A stretch of 64,000 bases of DNA from Lysobacter lycopersici (lineage in GTDB: Bacteria > Pseudomonadota > Gammaproteobacteria > Xanthomonadales > Xanthomonadaceae). The stretch covers positions 1,750,001 to 1,814,000 of the forward strand of contig NZ_CP041742.1 of assembly GCF_007556775.1 (NCBI RefSeq), read 5' to 3'. How positions within the stretch are numbered: position 1 is the first letter of the stretch; every line of letters starts with the position of its first letter. A model generated the notes under the pieces. It was not told the DNA's origin. It saw only the letters and a list, made by a program, of their open reading frames with translations, and did not search any database. Positions 1 through 8,404 of the stretch are shown one piece after another. Both the position numbers and the translations under genes were made by a program.

Positions 1-482
1 AGCCAGCCGCCGAGGCGCGAATCGCGGCCCATCGCGATGCGTTTCGGGAAACGCTTCGCCACCGGCAGCGGGAACGCACCGGTATTGGTGATCACGAGCC
101 GGCGAATCCGCGAAGGATCGCGCAGCGCCCAGCCGAAGCCGATGGCGCCGCCCCAGTCGTGCACGGCCAGCGTGACCGGGCCATCGATGCCGAGGTGCTT
201 GAGCAACGCATCGAGGTCGTCGATGCGCGATTGCAATGTGTACGCGTAACGCGCGTCATCGGGACGATCGGAAAAACCCATGCCGACATGGTCGGGCACG
301 ATGCAGCGGTACTTGTCGCGCAGGCCGAGCACGAGATGCCGCCAGTAATAGCTCCACGACGGATTACCGTGCAGCATGACGACCACTTCGCCATCGCGCG
401 GGCCTTCGTCGAGGAAGGACATGGCGATGCCGGGACGAACCTCGGAGCGGTTCGGAGCGAATGGATAATCGGGGAAGTTCAT
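1..482 (-). CDS. oleB: OleB, alpha/beta-hydrolase of olefin biosynthesis (3' part beyond window)
   Basis: This is the N-terminal 160 residues of an alpha/beta-hydrolase of the haloalkane-dehalogenase type; the rest lies beyond the left edge. The oxyanion motif HGNPSW is at residues 38-43 and the nucleophile elbow VHDWGG puts the nucleophile at Asp109. In the Ole pathway this family acts on the beta-lactone made by OleC and releases a cis-alkene with loss of CO2. Assignment rests on the fold motifs plus the oleA gene about 0.4 kb upstream on the same strand. Without that neighbour a generic haloalkane dehalogenase would be equally possible. The ATG is preceded by an intergenic repeat rather than an obvious strong Shine-Dalgarno. 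Confidence 0.8.
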   Translation of the reverse strand, partial: MNFPDYPFAPNRSEVRPGIAMSFLDEGPRDGEVVVMLHGNPSWSYYWRHLVLGLRDKYRCIVPDHVGMGFSDRPDDARYAYTLQSRIDDLDALLKHLGIDGPVTLAVHDWGGAIGFGWALRDPSRIRRLVITNTGAFPLPVAKRFPKRIAMGRDSRLGGW

Positions 483-490
483 CGCGGCAT

Positions 491-526
491 TGTAGGAGCG
501 CCGGTTCGGGTGCGATCCGCGGCTAC
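491..526. repeat. Intergenic TGTAGGAGCG...CGCGGCTAC repeat between yjdM and oleB
   Basis: A short palindromic intergenic element begins TGTAGGAGCG and ends CGCGGCTAC. Elements of this style are very common in Xanthomonadaceae genomes. A related copy with a GGGGCTTCAGCC arm is at 23754-23807. It fills the gap between yjdM and oleB and may form a hairpin in the operon transcript. Confidence 0.5.
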
Positions 527-873
527 GCCTTCTTCACGAATTCGGACTTCAGCCGCATCGCGCCGAAGCCGTCGATCTTGCAGTCGATGTTGTGGCCGTC
601 GGCGCCATCGATCAGGCGGACGCCCTTGATCCGGGTGCCGACCTTGAGCGCGTTCGAAGCGCCTTTCACCTTCAGGTCCTTCACGACCGTGACGCTGTCG
701 CCGTCGGCGAGCAGGTTCCCGACCGCATCGCGCACTTCAATCGAATCCGATTCCGCCGAAGCTTCGTTCGGCGACCATTCGTGGCTGCATTCCGGGCAGA
801 CCAGCTGGCCGCCGTCCTCGTAGGCGTACGCCGAACCGCATTGCGGGCAGGGCGGCAATGCGGTTTCGCTCAC
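523..873 (-). CDS. yjdM: PhnA/YjdM-family zinc-ribbon protein
   Basis: A 116-residue protein of the PhnA/YjdM family. An N-terminal zinc ribbon has CPQCG near residue 9 and CPEC near residue 27, followed by the conserved C-terminal beta domain ([15 protein letters not shown]). Despite the old name it is not a proven phosphonate enzyme. The GTG start lies 1 bp after the oleA stop, so the two are probably translationally coupled. Finding it between oleA and oleB is unusual for its family; whether it has a role in olefin synthesis is not known. Confidence 0.85.
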   Translation of the reverse strand: MSETALPPCPQCGSAYAYEDGGQLVCPECSHEWSPNEASAESDSIEVRDAVGNLLADGDSVTVVKDLKVKGASNALKVGTRIKGVRLIDGADGHNIDCKIDGFGAMRLKSEFVKKA

Positions 874-874
874 C

Positions 875-1891
875 TCACCAGACCACTTCGGCCATCGAGC
901 AGTTCAGGCCCGAGCCGATGCCGAGCAGGGCGATGCGATCGCCCTTCTTCAGGCGCCCCATCTCGCGCAGCTTGCTGAGCACGATCGGCACCGAGGCCGG
1001 TCCGATGTTGCCGTGCTCGCCGAAGATGGTCAGCACCTTCTTCGGGTCGATGCCGAAGGCCTTCACGAACGCAGCGGTGTGCACCTGGCTGACCTGGTGG
1101 ATGACGAATTCGTCCATTTCCTCCACCACCCAGCCCAGCGCCTGCTTGGCGGCGACGAAGGTCTTCTGCGCCAGCTTCAGGCCTTCGATCAGCAGCATGC
1201 GGGTGTCGGTGACCATGCGGTCGAGGTTGCCGCGGCACAGCTTGTTCCACTCGGTCGCGGCGCGGGTGACGCCGCCCTTGTAGCGCGGCGCGCCCGGGAC
1301 GAGTTCGGCACGGGCCAGCACCATCGCCGCGGCGCCGGAGCCCAGCGTCAGCGTCGCGAGTTCGTTCTTGAACTGGTCTTCGGTGGCGTTGCCGTTGAGC
1401 AGGCGTTCGATGGTCTTCTCGTAGGCGAGGTCGGCGGTTTCGCCATCGACCACCAGCGCGTATTCGATCTCGCCGCGCTCGATCATGCGGCTGGCGATGT
1501 CCATGCCGTTGAGGAAGGCGAGGCAGGCGTTCGCCACGTCGAAGTTCTGGCAGGTGTCAGGCAGGCCGAGGTTGCCGGAGACGATCGAGGCCGTGGACGG
1601 CTCGAGGTAGTCGCGGCTGACCGAGGTATTGACCAGCAGGCCGACCTTGTCCGGGTCGATGCCGGCATCGGCCAGTGCCTTCACCCCGGCAAGGGTCGCG
1701 GCGTCGGAGGCCTGCACGCCTTCGTCCCACAGGTGCCGGGCATGGATGCCGGCGATGTCCTTGAGCACGTCGGTCTTGATGCCGAGGCGGTCGAGGGTGG
1801 GCTTGAGGCGGGTGTTGATCTCGTCCGAACTCAGCCGACGCGGGGCGTCGATGTGGGCGAGACCGGCGATGGCGACGTGCTGGAACAACAT
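875..1891 (-). CDS. oleA: OleA, thiolase-fold acyl-CoA head-to-head condensing enzyme
   Basis: A 338-residue FabH-like enzyme closely resembling Xanthomonas OleA over its whole length as I remember that sequence, with the same length. OleA joins two acyl-CoAs to a 2-alkyl-3-ketoacid, the first step of long-chain olefin and beta-lactone synthesis. The catalytic Cys123 is in NACLAF, His265 in IHQVS, Asn295 in EHGNIGPAS and the OleA-specific base Glu97 in DYLEPST. FabH lacks that glutamate, which argues for OleA over a KASIII. It is the first gene of oleA-yjdM-oleB; oleC and oleD would be expected left of the window. Confidence 0.93.
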   Translation of the reverse strand: MLFQHVAIAGLAHIDAPRRLSSDEINTRLKPTLDRLGIKTDVLKDIAGIHARHLWDEGVQASDAATLAGVKALADAGIDPDKVGLLVNTSVSRDYLEPSTASIVSGNLGLPDTCQNFDVANACLAFLNGMDIASRMIERGEIEYALVVDGETADLAYEKTIERLLNGNATEDQFKNELATLTLGSGAAAMVLARAELVPGAPRYKGGVTRAATEWNKLCRGNLDRMVTDTRMLLIEGLKLAQKTFVAAKQALGWVVEEMDEFVIHQVSQVHTAAFVKAFGIDPKKVLTIFGEHGNIGPASVPIVLSKLREMGRLKKGDRIALLGIGSGLNCSMAEVVW

Positions 1892-1971
1892 GGGGCGGAC
1901 CGTGAAATGAAGCGCAGGAACCGCGCAGGATACCGCGTCGGCAGCCCTTCCTGTGCCGAAACCGTCCCGTT

Positions 1972-2286
1972 TCAGCCGCGGCAACGCCAGACGGTGTAGC
2001 GCTGGCGGCCGTCTTCCGGACCATCCAGCGGCTGCACGCTGTCGCCGTTCAGGCCCGGCGCCTCGTTGCGGGCCAGGGTTTCCAGCTCGTCGCGGACCCG
2101 CAGCGGGTTGCGTTCGTAGGGGCCGAGACTGTCCTTCACCGACACCTCCACCTCGCCGCGGTTCTCGCAGTTGGCCGGCGCCGGGCTGGCAGCGAGCACA
2201 CGCACCGCGCTGGCACCGGGAGCCATGTGCACCCAAGTGCAGGCGGAAAGCGGGAGCAACAGGGCGGCGATCAGGAATGTGCGCAT
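1972..2286 (-). CDS. Small lipoprotein, DUF4156-like
   Basis: A 104-residue protein with a lipoprotein signal (MRTFLIAALLLPLSAC, lipobox LSAC, Cys16), followed by a compact domain that includes a CENRGEVEVS segment and ends in YTVWRCRG. The pattern fits small DUF4156-type lipoproteins of unknown function. The inner ATG was chosen because it opens the signal peptide; upstream in-frame sequence is repeat DNA. It is about 80 bp upstream of oleA on the same strand but has no evident link to it. Confidence 0.65.
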   Translation of the reverse strand: MRTFLIAALLLPLSACTWVHMAPGASAVRVLAASPAPANCENRGEVEVSVKDSLGPYERNPLRVRDELETLARNEAPGLNGDSVQPLDGPEDGRQRYTVWRCRG

Positions 2287-2326
2287 GTTGGGATTGTGTC
2301 GCGAACTGAATGAACGCGAGGAACAA

Positions 2327-2432
2327 CCCTCTCCCCTTCGAGGGAGAGGGTGGCGCGAAGCGCCGGGAGAGGGGAAACAGCCAACGCCCCTCTCCTGTCC
2401 CTGCGGGACATCCTCTCCCACGGGGGGAGAGG
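2327..2432. repeat. CCTCTCCC-type intergenic palindromic repeat, copy 1
   Basis: A roughly 106-bp element of nested inverted repeats: CCCTCTCCCC...GGGAGAGGG, GGCGCGAAGCGCC, then CCCCTCTCC...GGAGAGG. Its core GAGAGGGTGGCGCGAAGCGCC is repeated nearly identically at 25861-25987, and a more diverged relative is at 59028-59144. It separates the small lipoprotein gene from the end of the first M16 gene. Such elements may act as transcript stabilisers or terminators; no transposase is present. Confidence 0.75.
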
Positions 2433-2450
2433 AAAAGCTTGCCGCTTCGT

Positions 2451-5309
2451 TTACTTCGCCGGAGCCACCGGCTTGCCGTCGGCATCGATCACCTGCACCG
2501 GGCCGATGTCGAGGCCGCGGATGCCGGCCTCGATCTTGGCCAGGTCGCCGACGATCACCCAGGTCAGCGCTTCCGGATGGATCACTTCGGTCGCCGCGGC
2601 GCGGATCTGGTCATCGGTCTGCGCCTCGGTGCGCTGCTTGAGCGTGGCGACGTAATCGTCGGGGCGGCCGTACAGCGCGTTGCTCTGCAGCGCGCCGAGC
2701 ACCGCGCCCGCGGTTTCGTAGGAACCGGGCAGGCTGCGCACGTTGCTCTGCTTGACCTTGGCGATTTCCGCGGCGGTCAGCGGACGCGCGCCGATCACGT
2801 CCTTTGCTTCCTTCAGTACTTCGGCCACGGATTCGGTGGTCTTGTCGGTCTGCACCGGCGCATAGAGCATGAACGGCCGTTGCCCCAGCGCGTCCTGCGA
2901 GAAGCTGTAGGCGCCGTAGGCCCAGTGCTTGTCCTCGCGCAGGTTCATGTTGAGGCGCGCGGTGAACTGGCCGCCGAACGCATCGTTCATGGTGTTGATC
3001 TGGAGGTTGTCCGGCGCGGTGGTCGGCGGCGCGAGTTCGCCGGCGAGGATCAGCGATTGCTGCGCGCCGGGCTTGTCGATCAGGAACACGCGCGGCGACG
3101 GCTGCGCGGCGACGACCGGGATGTTCTTCGTGCCTTTCGCGACATCGGATGCCTTCCAGTCGCCGAACACCTTGTCGAGCTGCGCGGTGATTTCCGGCAG
3201 CGTGGTGTCGCCGGCAACCAGGATCCGCACGTTGTCCGGGCGCAGCCATGCCGACTGCCAGGCGCGCAGGTCGGCGGCGGAAAGCGAAGAAATCGAGGCC
3301 TCGGTGCCGCTGCCGGTGAACGGAATCGCATACGGATGGCCGGCGCCGTAGACCAGCGGCGGCAGCGTGCGCAGCGCGATGCCGGTCGGCTGGGTCTTTT
3401 CCTGCGCGATGCCGGCGATCCACTGCGCGCGCACGCGTTCGAGGTCGGCGTCGCGGAAGGCCGGGTTGCGGACCACGTCGGCGAACAGCGCCAGCGACGG
3501 CGCGAGGTTGGACTTGAGGATGCTGGCGCTGGCGGTGCAACTGTCCAGCCCGCAGCCGGTGGCGAGGTTCATGCCGAGGCGTTCGCGCCGCTGCGCGATC
3601 TCGACCGAATCCAGCGTGGTCGTGCCTTCGTCGAGCATCGCGTTGGTGAAGCTGGCGGTGCCGAGCTTGGCGCCGGCGTCGCTGGCGTAGCCGGCGTCGA
3701 ACTGCAGGGCCATGCTCACCACCGGCACGGTGTGGCGTTGCGCCAATACCACCTCGATGCCGTTCTTCAAATGCCCGCGCTCGACCTTGGGAAAGCTCAG
3801 GTCGGGGAAGCTGCTCACTTCCGGCACGCCCTTGCTGCGGTCGACGTCGCTCCTGGTGACGGTGAACTTGCTGGTGTCGGCGCCGGGAATGTCGGCCGGG
3901 CGATCCGGCGAAGCCGGCAAGCCCGCGACTTCTTCGACCTTCGGCGCGGTCTTGGTCGGCACCACGGTCAGGGTGTAATCGCCCTGCGCCAGCCACTTCT
4001 TCGCCACCGCCTGCACGTCGGCCGAGGTCGCCTGCTGCTGCCATTCGAATTGCTGCTTCCACGCATCCGGGCTACCGAGGTAGAGCGCGCTTTCGCCCAG
4101 CCGCGAAGCCTTGCCGAGCGCGCGCTCGAGGCCGCGGATGGTGCTGGCGCGATCCTGCGCCTGCACGCGCGCGAGTTCGTCGGCGGTCGGACCTTCCGCC
4201 AGGAACTTCGAGACTTCATCGGCGATCGCCGCCTCGACCTTGGCCGGGTCGGCGCCCTGCTTCACGTCGGCGGTGATCTCGAACTGGCCGCTCAACTCGA
4301 ACGGACTGGCGCCGGCCGAGACCGAATCCACCAGCTTGTCCTGGTACACGAGGCGCTGGTACAGGCGCGAGGTCTTGCCGCCACCGAGCACGTCGGCGGC
4401 GAGGTCGAGCAGCACGAAGTCGCGTTCGCTGCGCGCCGGGATGTTCCATTCGCGCAGGATCCGCGTCTGCGACACCACGTCTTCCATCTGCGAACGCGTG
4501 GACGTGGTGCGCGGCGCGACCCATTCGGCCTGGCGCGCGACCGGCGGGCCGGCCGGGATGTCGCCGAAGTACTTCGCGACCTTGTCCTTCGCGGTCTTCG
4601 CGTCGATGTCGCCGGACAGCACCAGCACGGTATTGGCCGCGCCGTAATAGTTGCGGAACCAGTTCTTCACGTCCTCGAGCGAAGCGGCGTTGAGATCCGC
4701 CATCGAGCCGATGGTGTCGTGGTGATAGGGATGGTTGGCCGGGTAGATCTCGGCCAGTTCCTGTTCGCCCATGCGGCCGTAGGGTTCGTTCTCGTCCTGG
4801 CGCTTCTCGTTCTGCACCACGCCGCGCTGTTCGTCGAGCGTGGCCTGGTCGATCGCGCCGAGCAGGTGGCCCATGCGGTCGGATTCCATCCACAGCGCCA
4901 TGTCCAGCGCGGTGGTCGGCACGGTCTCGAAATACATGGTGCGGTCGAGCCAGGTATTGCCGTTGATGTCGGAGACGCCGGCCTTCTCGAAGGGTTCGAA
5001 ATACTCGCCCTTGTGGTTTTCCGAACCGTTGAACATCAGGTGTTCGAACAAATGCGCGAAGCCGGTCTTGCCCGCGGGTTCGTCCTTGGAGCCGACGTGG
5101 TACCAGATCGCGACCGACACCACCGGCGCCTTGCGGTCCTCGTGCACGATCACGCGCAAGCCGTTCGGCAAGGTGAACTGCGTGTACGGGATGTCGATGC
5201 CGGCAGTGGCCGAAGCGGCGAACGCGGGCGTGGACACGATGCCGCCGGACAACGCGGCGGCAAGCGCCATGCCCAGCAAGCTGGCGCGGGGACGGAGAGC
5301 GACGGACAT
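2451..5309 (-). CDS. M16-family zinc metallopeptidase, exported (tandem copy 1)
   Basis: A 952-residue periplasmic insulinase/pitrilysin-family protein. The signal peptide ends near residue 31 (TPAFA). The inverted zinc motif HLFEH gives His86, Glu89 and His90, with a further acidic ligand expected in the EKRQDENEPYG region near residue 168. The second M16 half starts near residue 500 and lacks HxxEH, as usual for the inactive half. The start was aligned to the paralogue at 5441-8293. The two proteins share architecture and the same N- and C-terminal motifs (both end ADGKPV-x-PAK), so they arose by tandem duplication. Substrate unknown; such proteins usually degrade peptides in the envelope. 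Confidence 0.9.
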   Translation of the reverse strand: MSVALRPRASLLGMALAAALSGGIVSTPAFAASATAGIDIPYTQFTLPNGLRVIVHEDRKAPVVSVAIWYHVGSKDEPAGKTGFAHLFEHLMFNGSENHKGEYFEPFEKAGVSDINGNTWLDRTMYFETVPTTALDMALWMESDRMGHLLGAIDQATLDEQRGVVQNEKRQDENEPYGRMGEQELAEIYPANHPYHHDTIGSMADLNAASLEDVKNWFRNYYGAANTVLVLSGDIDAKTAKDKVAKYFGDIPAGPPVARQAEWVAPRTTSTRSQMEDVVSQTRILREWNIPARSERDFVLLDLAADVLGGGKTSRLYQRLVYQDKLVDSVSAGASPFELSGQFEITADVKQGADPAKVEAAIADEVSKFLAEGPTADELARVQAQDRASTIRGLERALGKASRLGESALYLGSPDAWKQQFEWQQQATSADVQAVAKKWLAQGDYTLTVVPTKTAPKVEEVAGLPASPDRPADIPGADTSKFTVTRSDVDRSKGVPEVSSFPDLSFPKVERGHLKNGIEVVLAQRHTVPVVSMALQFDAGYASDAGAKLGTASFTNAMLDEGTTTLDSVEIAQRRERLGMNLATGCGLDSCTASASILKSNLAPSLALFADVVRNPAFRDADLERVRAQWIAGIAQEKTQPTGIALRTLPPLVYGAGHPYAIPFTGSGTEASISSLSAADLRAWQSAWLRPDNVRILVAGDTTLPEITAQLDKVFGDWKASDVAKGTKNIPVVAAQPSPRVFLIDKPGAQQSLILAGELAPPTTAPDNLQINTMNDAFGGQFTARLNMNLREDKHWAYGAYSFSQDALGQRPFMLYAPVQTDKTTESVAEVLKEAKDVIGARPLTAAEIAKVKQSNVRSLPGSYETAGAVLGALQSNALYGRPDDYVATLKQRTEAQTDDQIRAAATEVIHPEALTWVIVGDLAKIEAGIRGLDIGPVQVIDADGKPVAPAK

Positions 5310-5369
5310 GGCAAACCCCATGGAAGCGTGATGAAACGCACATGGTAGCGGGCCGCGCAACCGCGCCGC

Positions 5370-5387
5370 ACTAGGCCACAAGTCCCG
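5370..5387 (-). promoter_or_regulatory. Putative operator dyad upstream of M16 copy 1
   Basis: The minus strand reads CGGGACTTGTGGCCTAGT, an imperfect dyad ACTTG-N4-CTAGT, 61 bp before the M16 start. The same 18 bases occur at 8352-8369 before the second M16 gene at nearly the same distance (59 bp), while the DNA around them has diverged. This conservation suggests a regulator-binding site or promoter element. Confidence 0.5.
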
Positions 5388-5390
5388 GAA

Positions 5391-5417
5391 GACGGGCCGG
5401 ATCGCGTCCGGCCCGTC
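5391..5417 (-). terminator. Hairpin after M16 copy 2
   Basis: A perfect 10-bp stem (GACGGGCCGG / CCGGCCCGTC) with a 7-nt loop lies just after the stop of the upstream M16 gene. There is no clear U-tract, so it could be a weak terminator or an mRNA-end stabiliser. It would partly insulate the two M16 genes, in keeping with each having its own upstream dyad. Confidence 0.5.
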
Positions 5418-5440
5418 GCGTCGCGGGCGATCCGCGGCGA

Positions 5441-8293
5441 TTACTTCGCCGGCTGCACCGGCTTGCCGTCGGCGTCGATCACCTGCACCGGGCCGATGTC
5501 GAGCGCGCGGATGCCGGCTTCGATCTTCGACAAGTCGCCGACGACCACCCAGGTCAGGGCCTTGCCGTCCAACGTGCGCGCCGCGGCATTCACCTGTTCC
5601 GGCGTGAGCGCCTCGACTTCGGTGTTGCGGCGCGTCACCCAGTCGTCGGGGCGGTCGTAACGCACGATGCCGCCGATGGTGTTCATCACCGCGTTCGCGG
5701 TTTCGTAGGCGCCGGGCTGGCCGCGGATGTCGTCGTCGACCGCCTTCTGCACTTCCTCGGCGCTGGCCGGCTTGGCGCCGGTCGCGTAATCGCCGATTTC
5801 GCGCTGCATCTCCTTCAGCGACTCCGCGGTCTTGTCGATCTGCACCGGCGCGAACGCCAGCCACGGGCGCTGGCCGACCGCGCCCGGCACGAAGCTGTAG
5901 GCGCCATAGGCCCAGTGCTTGTCCTCGCGCAGGTTCATGTTGAGGCGCGCCGAGAACAGTCCGCCCAGCACGTCGTTGGCGATGCCGAACTTCACCGCGC
6001 CGGGATCCTTGGCCGAAGGCACCAGCTCGCCGGCGAAGATGTTGGCCTGCACCGCGCCGGGCTGGTCGATGAGGAACACGCGCGGCTGTTGCGGACGCGC
6101 GACTTCCGGGATCGCCGGCGCCGCGTCGGCCGCGCCTTCGCCCTTCCACCCGCCGAGGGTGCGGTCGAGCAGCGGCACGATGTCCTTCAGCGTGGTGTCG
6201 CCGACCACGATCAGGGTCGCGTTTTCCGGCCGCAGCCATGCGTGCTGGTAGGCGACGAGGTCGTCGCGGGTCAGCGCGGCGACCTGGCTTTCGGTACCGC
6301 TGCCGGTGAACGGCACGCCGTAGGGATGCTCGTCGCCGAACAACAGCGGCGGCAACACGCGCAGCGCCGCGGTCTGCGGCTGCGCCTTTTCCTGGGCGAT
6401 GCCGGCGATGCGCTGCGCCTTCACCCGGTCGATGTCCTTCTGGTCGAAGCGCGGTTGCTGCAGCATCGTCGAGAACAGCTGCAGCGAGGGAACGAGGTTT
6501 TCCTTCAGCGCCGACAGGTAGGCGTTGGCGCCGTCGAGCGAAGCGCCCGCGCCGACCTGCGCGCCCAGCGATTCGGCCTTGCCCTTGAACGCGAGGGAAT
6601 CCAGGTCGCCGGCGCCTTCGTCGAGCATGCCCATCGCGAACGACGCGGTGCCGAGCTTGCCGTGCGGATCGGAGGCGTAGCCGCCCTTGAACTCGTAGCT
6701 CATCTGCACCACCGGGATCTCGTGGCGTTCGGCCAAAATCAGCGTGCTGCCGTTGGCGAGCGTGGCGCGCTGCAGCGCGGGGAATTTCAGTTCGGGGAAC
6801 GCGGTCACCGCCGGCACGCCCTTGCTGCGGTCGACGCTGCTCGGCTCGGTCGTGTACTTCGGATCGACCGGCGGCAACACCATCGCCGCGGCCTTCACGC
6901 TCGGCTCCTCGGCCAGCGCGGTGCGCTTGCCGGGCATGACGACGAAGGTGTGGCTGGGATGGCCGAGCCACTTGCGGCCGATGTCGCGGATCTGCGCCGG
7001 CGTGGCGTCGGCCACGGTGGCGAGCGTGTCGCGGAAGCAACCTGGATTGCCTTCGTAGATTTCGCAACCGGCGAGGATGTCGGCCTTGCCGCCGAACCCG
7101 CCGATGCGCTCGATGCCGCGGATGAAACGCGCGCGGTACACGGTCTTGGCCTGCGCCAGTTCGTCGGCGGTCGGGCCGTCCTTGAGCAGGCGCTGCAGTT
7201 CCTCGTCGATGATCGCCTCGACCTTCGCCGGGTCCACGCCCTGCTTGACCATGGCGGTGACGGCGAAGTTGGACGACAGCTGGCTGCTGCTGTTGTAGGT
7301 ACTGACCGAATCGGCGAGCTTGTCCTCGTGCACCAGGCGCCGGTCGAGGCGCGAGTCGGCGGCGCCGCCGAGCACCTGCGCGAACAGGTCGAGTTCGTCG
7401 GCTTCGCGCGTGCCGGCCTGCGCCACGTTCCACACGCGCTGCACCAGCGGCTGCGGCACCTTGTCCTTGAGCACCGTGCGCCCGGCCTGCGCCAGCGGCG
7501 CGACGTCGACCTTCGGCTGCGCCATGCTCGGCCCGGCCGGGATGTCGCCGAAATACTTCGCGACCTTTTCCTTCGCGGTCTTCGCGTCGATGTCGCCGGC
7601 CAGCACCAGCACCGCGTTGTTCGGGCCGTACCAGGTGCGGAACCAGGTCTTCACGTCCTCGAGCGAGGCGGCGTCGAGGTCGTTCATCGAACCGATGACG
7701 GTGTGGTGGTAGGGATGCCCGACCGGGTAGAGCGCGTGCGCCTGCACTTCCTCGAGCTGGCCGTAGGGCTGGTTCTCGCCTTCGCGCTTCTCGTTCTGGA
7801 CCACGCCGCGCTGTTCGTCGAGCGCGGCCTGGTCGATGCCGCCGAGCAGGTGGCCCATGCGGTCGGATTCCATCCACAGCGCCATGTCCAGCGCGGTGGT
7901 CGGCACGTTCTCGAAGAAGTTGGTGCGGTCGTTGTTGGTCGTGCCGTTCTGGTCGGTGGCGCCGGCCTGCTCGAAGGGCGTGAAGAATTCGCCCTTGTGG
8001 TTTTCCGAGGCCTGGAACATCAGGTGTTCGTACAGGTGCGCGAAGCCGCTGCGACCCGCCGGTTCGTCCTTGGAGCCCACGTGGTACCACAGGTTCACCG
8101 CCACGATCGGCGCCTTGTGGTCCTCGTGCACGATCACCGTCAAGCCGTTGGGCAGGGTGAACTGCGTGTACGGAATGTCGATCGCGTTGCCGGAAGCGGC
8201 GGCGAAGGCGGGCGCGGACGCGATGCCGCCGGCGAGCGCAACCGCGAGCGCCGTGCCGAGGATGGTGGAACGGGAACGGAACGCGACGGGCAT
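5441..8293 (-). CDS. M16-family zinc metallopeptidase, exported (tandem copy 2)
   Basis: A 950-residue paralogue of the gene at 2451-5309. The signal peptide ends near APAFA (residue 31) and the zinc motif HLYEH is at residues 86-90, with a downstream NEKREGENQPYG segment carrying the third ligand. The C-terminal M16 domain lacks the zinc motif. The ATG has a good Shine-Dalgarno (AAGGA, about 7 nt upstream), which sets the start for both copies. Sequence differences are spread over the protein (for example TDQNGTTNNDRT against SDINGNTWLDRT), suggesting an old duplication and possibly different peptide preferences. Confidence 0.9.
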   Translation of the reverse strand: MPVAFRSRSTILGTALAVALAGGIASAPAFAAASGNAIDIPYTQFTLPNGLTVIVHEDHKAPIVAVNLWYHVGSKDEPAGRSGFAHLYEHLMFQASENHKGEFFTPFEQAGATDQNGTTNNDRTNFFENVPTTALDMALWMESDRMGHLLGGIDQAALDEQRGVVQNEKREGENQPYGQLEEVQAHALYPVGHPYHHTVIGSMNDLDAASLEDVKTWFRTWYGPNNAVLVLAGDIDAKTAKEKVAKYFGDIPAGPSMAQPKVDVAPLAQAGRTVLKDKVPQPLVQRVWNVAQAGTREADELDLFAQVLGGAADSRLDRRLVHEDKLADSVSTYNSSSQLSSNFAVTAMVKQGVDPAKVEAIIDEELQRLLKDGPTADELAQAKTVYRARFIRGIERIGGFGGKADILAGCEIYEGNPGCFRDTLATVADATPAQIRDIGRKWLGHPSHTFVVMPGKRTALAEEPSVKAAAMVLPPVDPKYTTEPSSVDRSKGVPAVTAFPELKFPALQRATLANGSTLILAERHEIPVVQMSYEFKGGYASDPHGKLGTASFAMGMLDEGAGDLDSLAFKGKAESLGAQVGAGASLDGANAYLSALKENLVPSLQLFSTMLQQPRFDQKDIDRVKAQRIAGIAQEKAQPQTAALRVLPPLLFGDEHPYGVPFTGSGTESQVAALTRDDLVAYQHAWLRPENATLIVVGDTTLKDIVPLLDRTLGGWKGEGAADAAPAIPEVARPQQPRVFLIDQPGAVQANIFAGELVPSAKDPGAVKFGIANDVLGGLFSARLNMNLREDKHWAYGAYSFVPGAVGQRPWLAFAPVQIDKTAESLKEMQREIGDYATGAKPASAEEVQKAVDDDIRGQPGAYETANAVMNTIGGIVRYDRPDDWVTRRNTEVEALTPEQVNAAARTLDGKALTWVVVGDLSKIEAGIRALDIGPVQVIDADGKPVQPAK

Positions 8294-8351
8294 GACGGAT
8301 CCTTCAGGTTCGTGACGAAGTTCCCATGTTAGTGCCGTGGGCCCAGCCCGT

Positions 8352-8369
8352 ACTAGGCCACAAGTCCCG
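8352..8369 (-). promoter_or_regulatory. Putative operator dyad upstream of M16 copy 2
   Basis: Identical over 18 bases to the element at 5370-5387 and at nearly the same distance (59 bp) from its M16 start. It sits in the 111-bp divergent gap between the M16 gene and the SDR gene at 8405, so it could affect either direction. The copy upstream of M16 copy 1 has no divergent neighbour, which points to the M16 genes as its targets. Confidence 0.5.
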
Positions 8370-8404
8370 CGCATGTCGTCGCGACTCCGCGCTAGGCTGA
8401 CGCC

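Noticed and set aside
2310-5348. A long plus-strand reading frame of about 1000 codons antisense to the M16 genes
   Set aside because: It has Arg/Gly/Val-rich composition, no start signal and no family motifs, and mirrors the opposite coding strand. High G+C makes stop codons rare in this frame.
2451-8090. A single 1879-codon minus-strand frame joining both M16 genes
   Set aside because: The inter-gene region simply lacks an in-frame stop. Each M16 gene has its own signal peptide, start and upstream dyad, so it is two genes and not a fusion.
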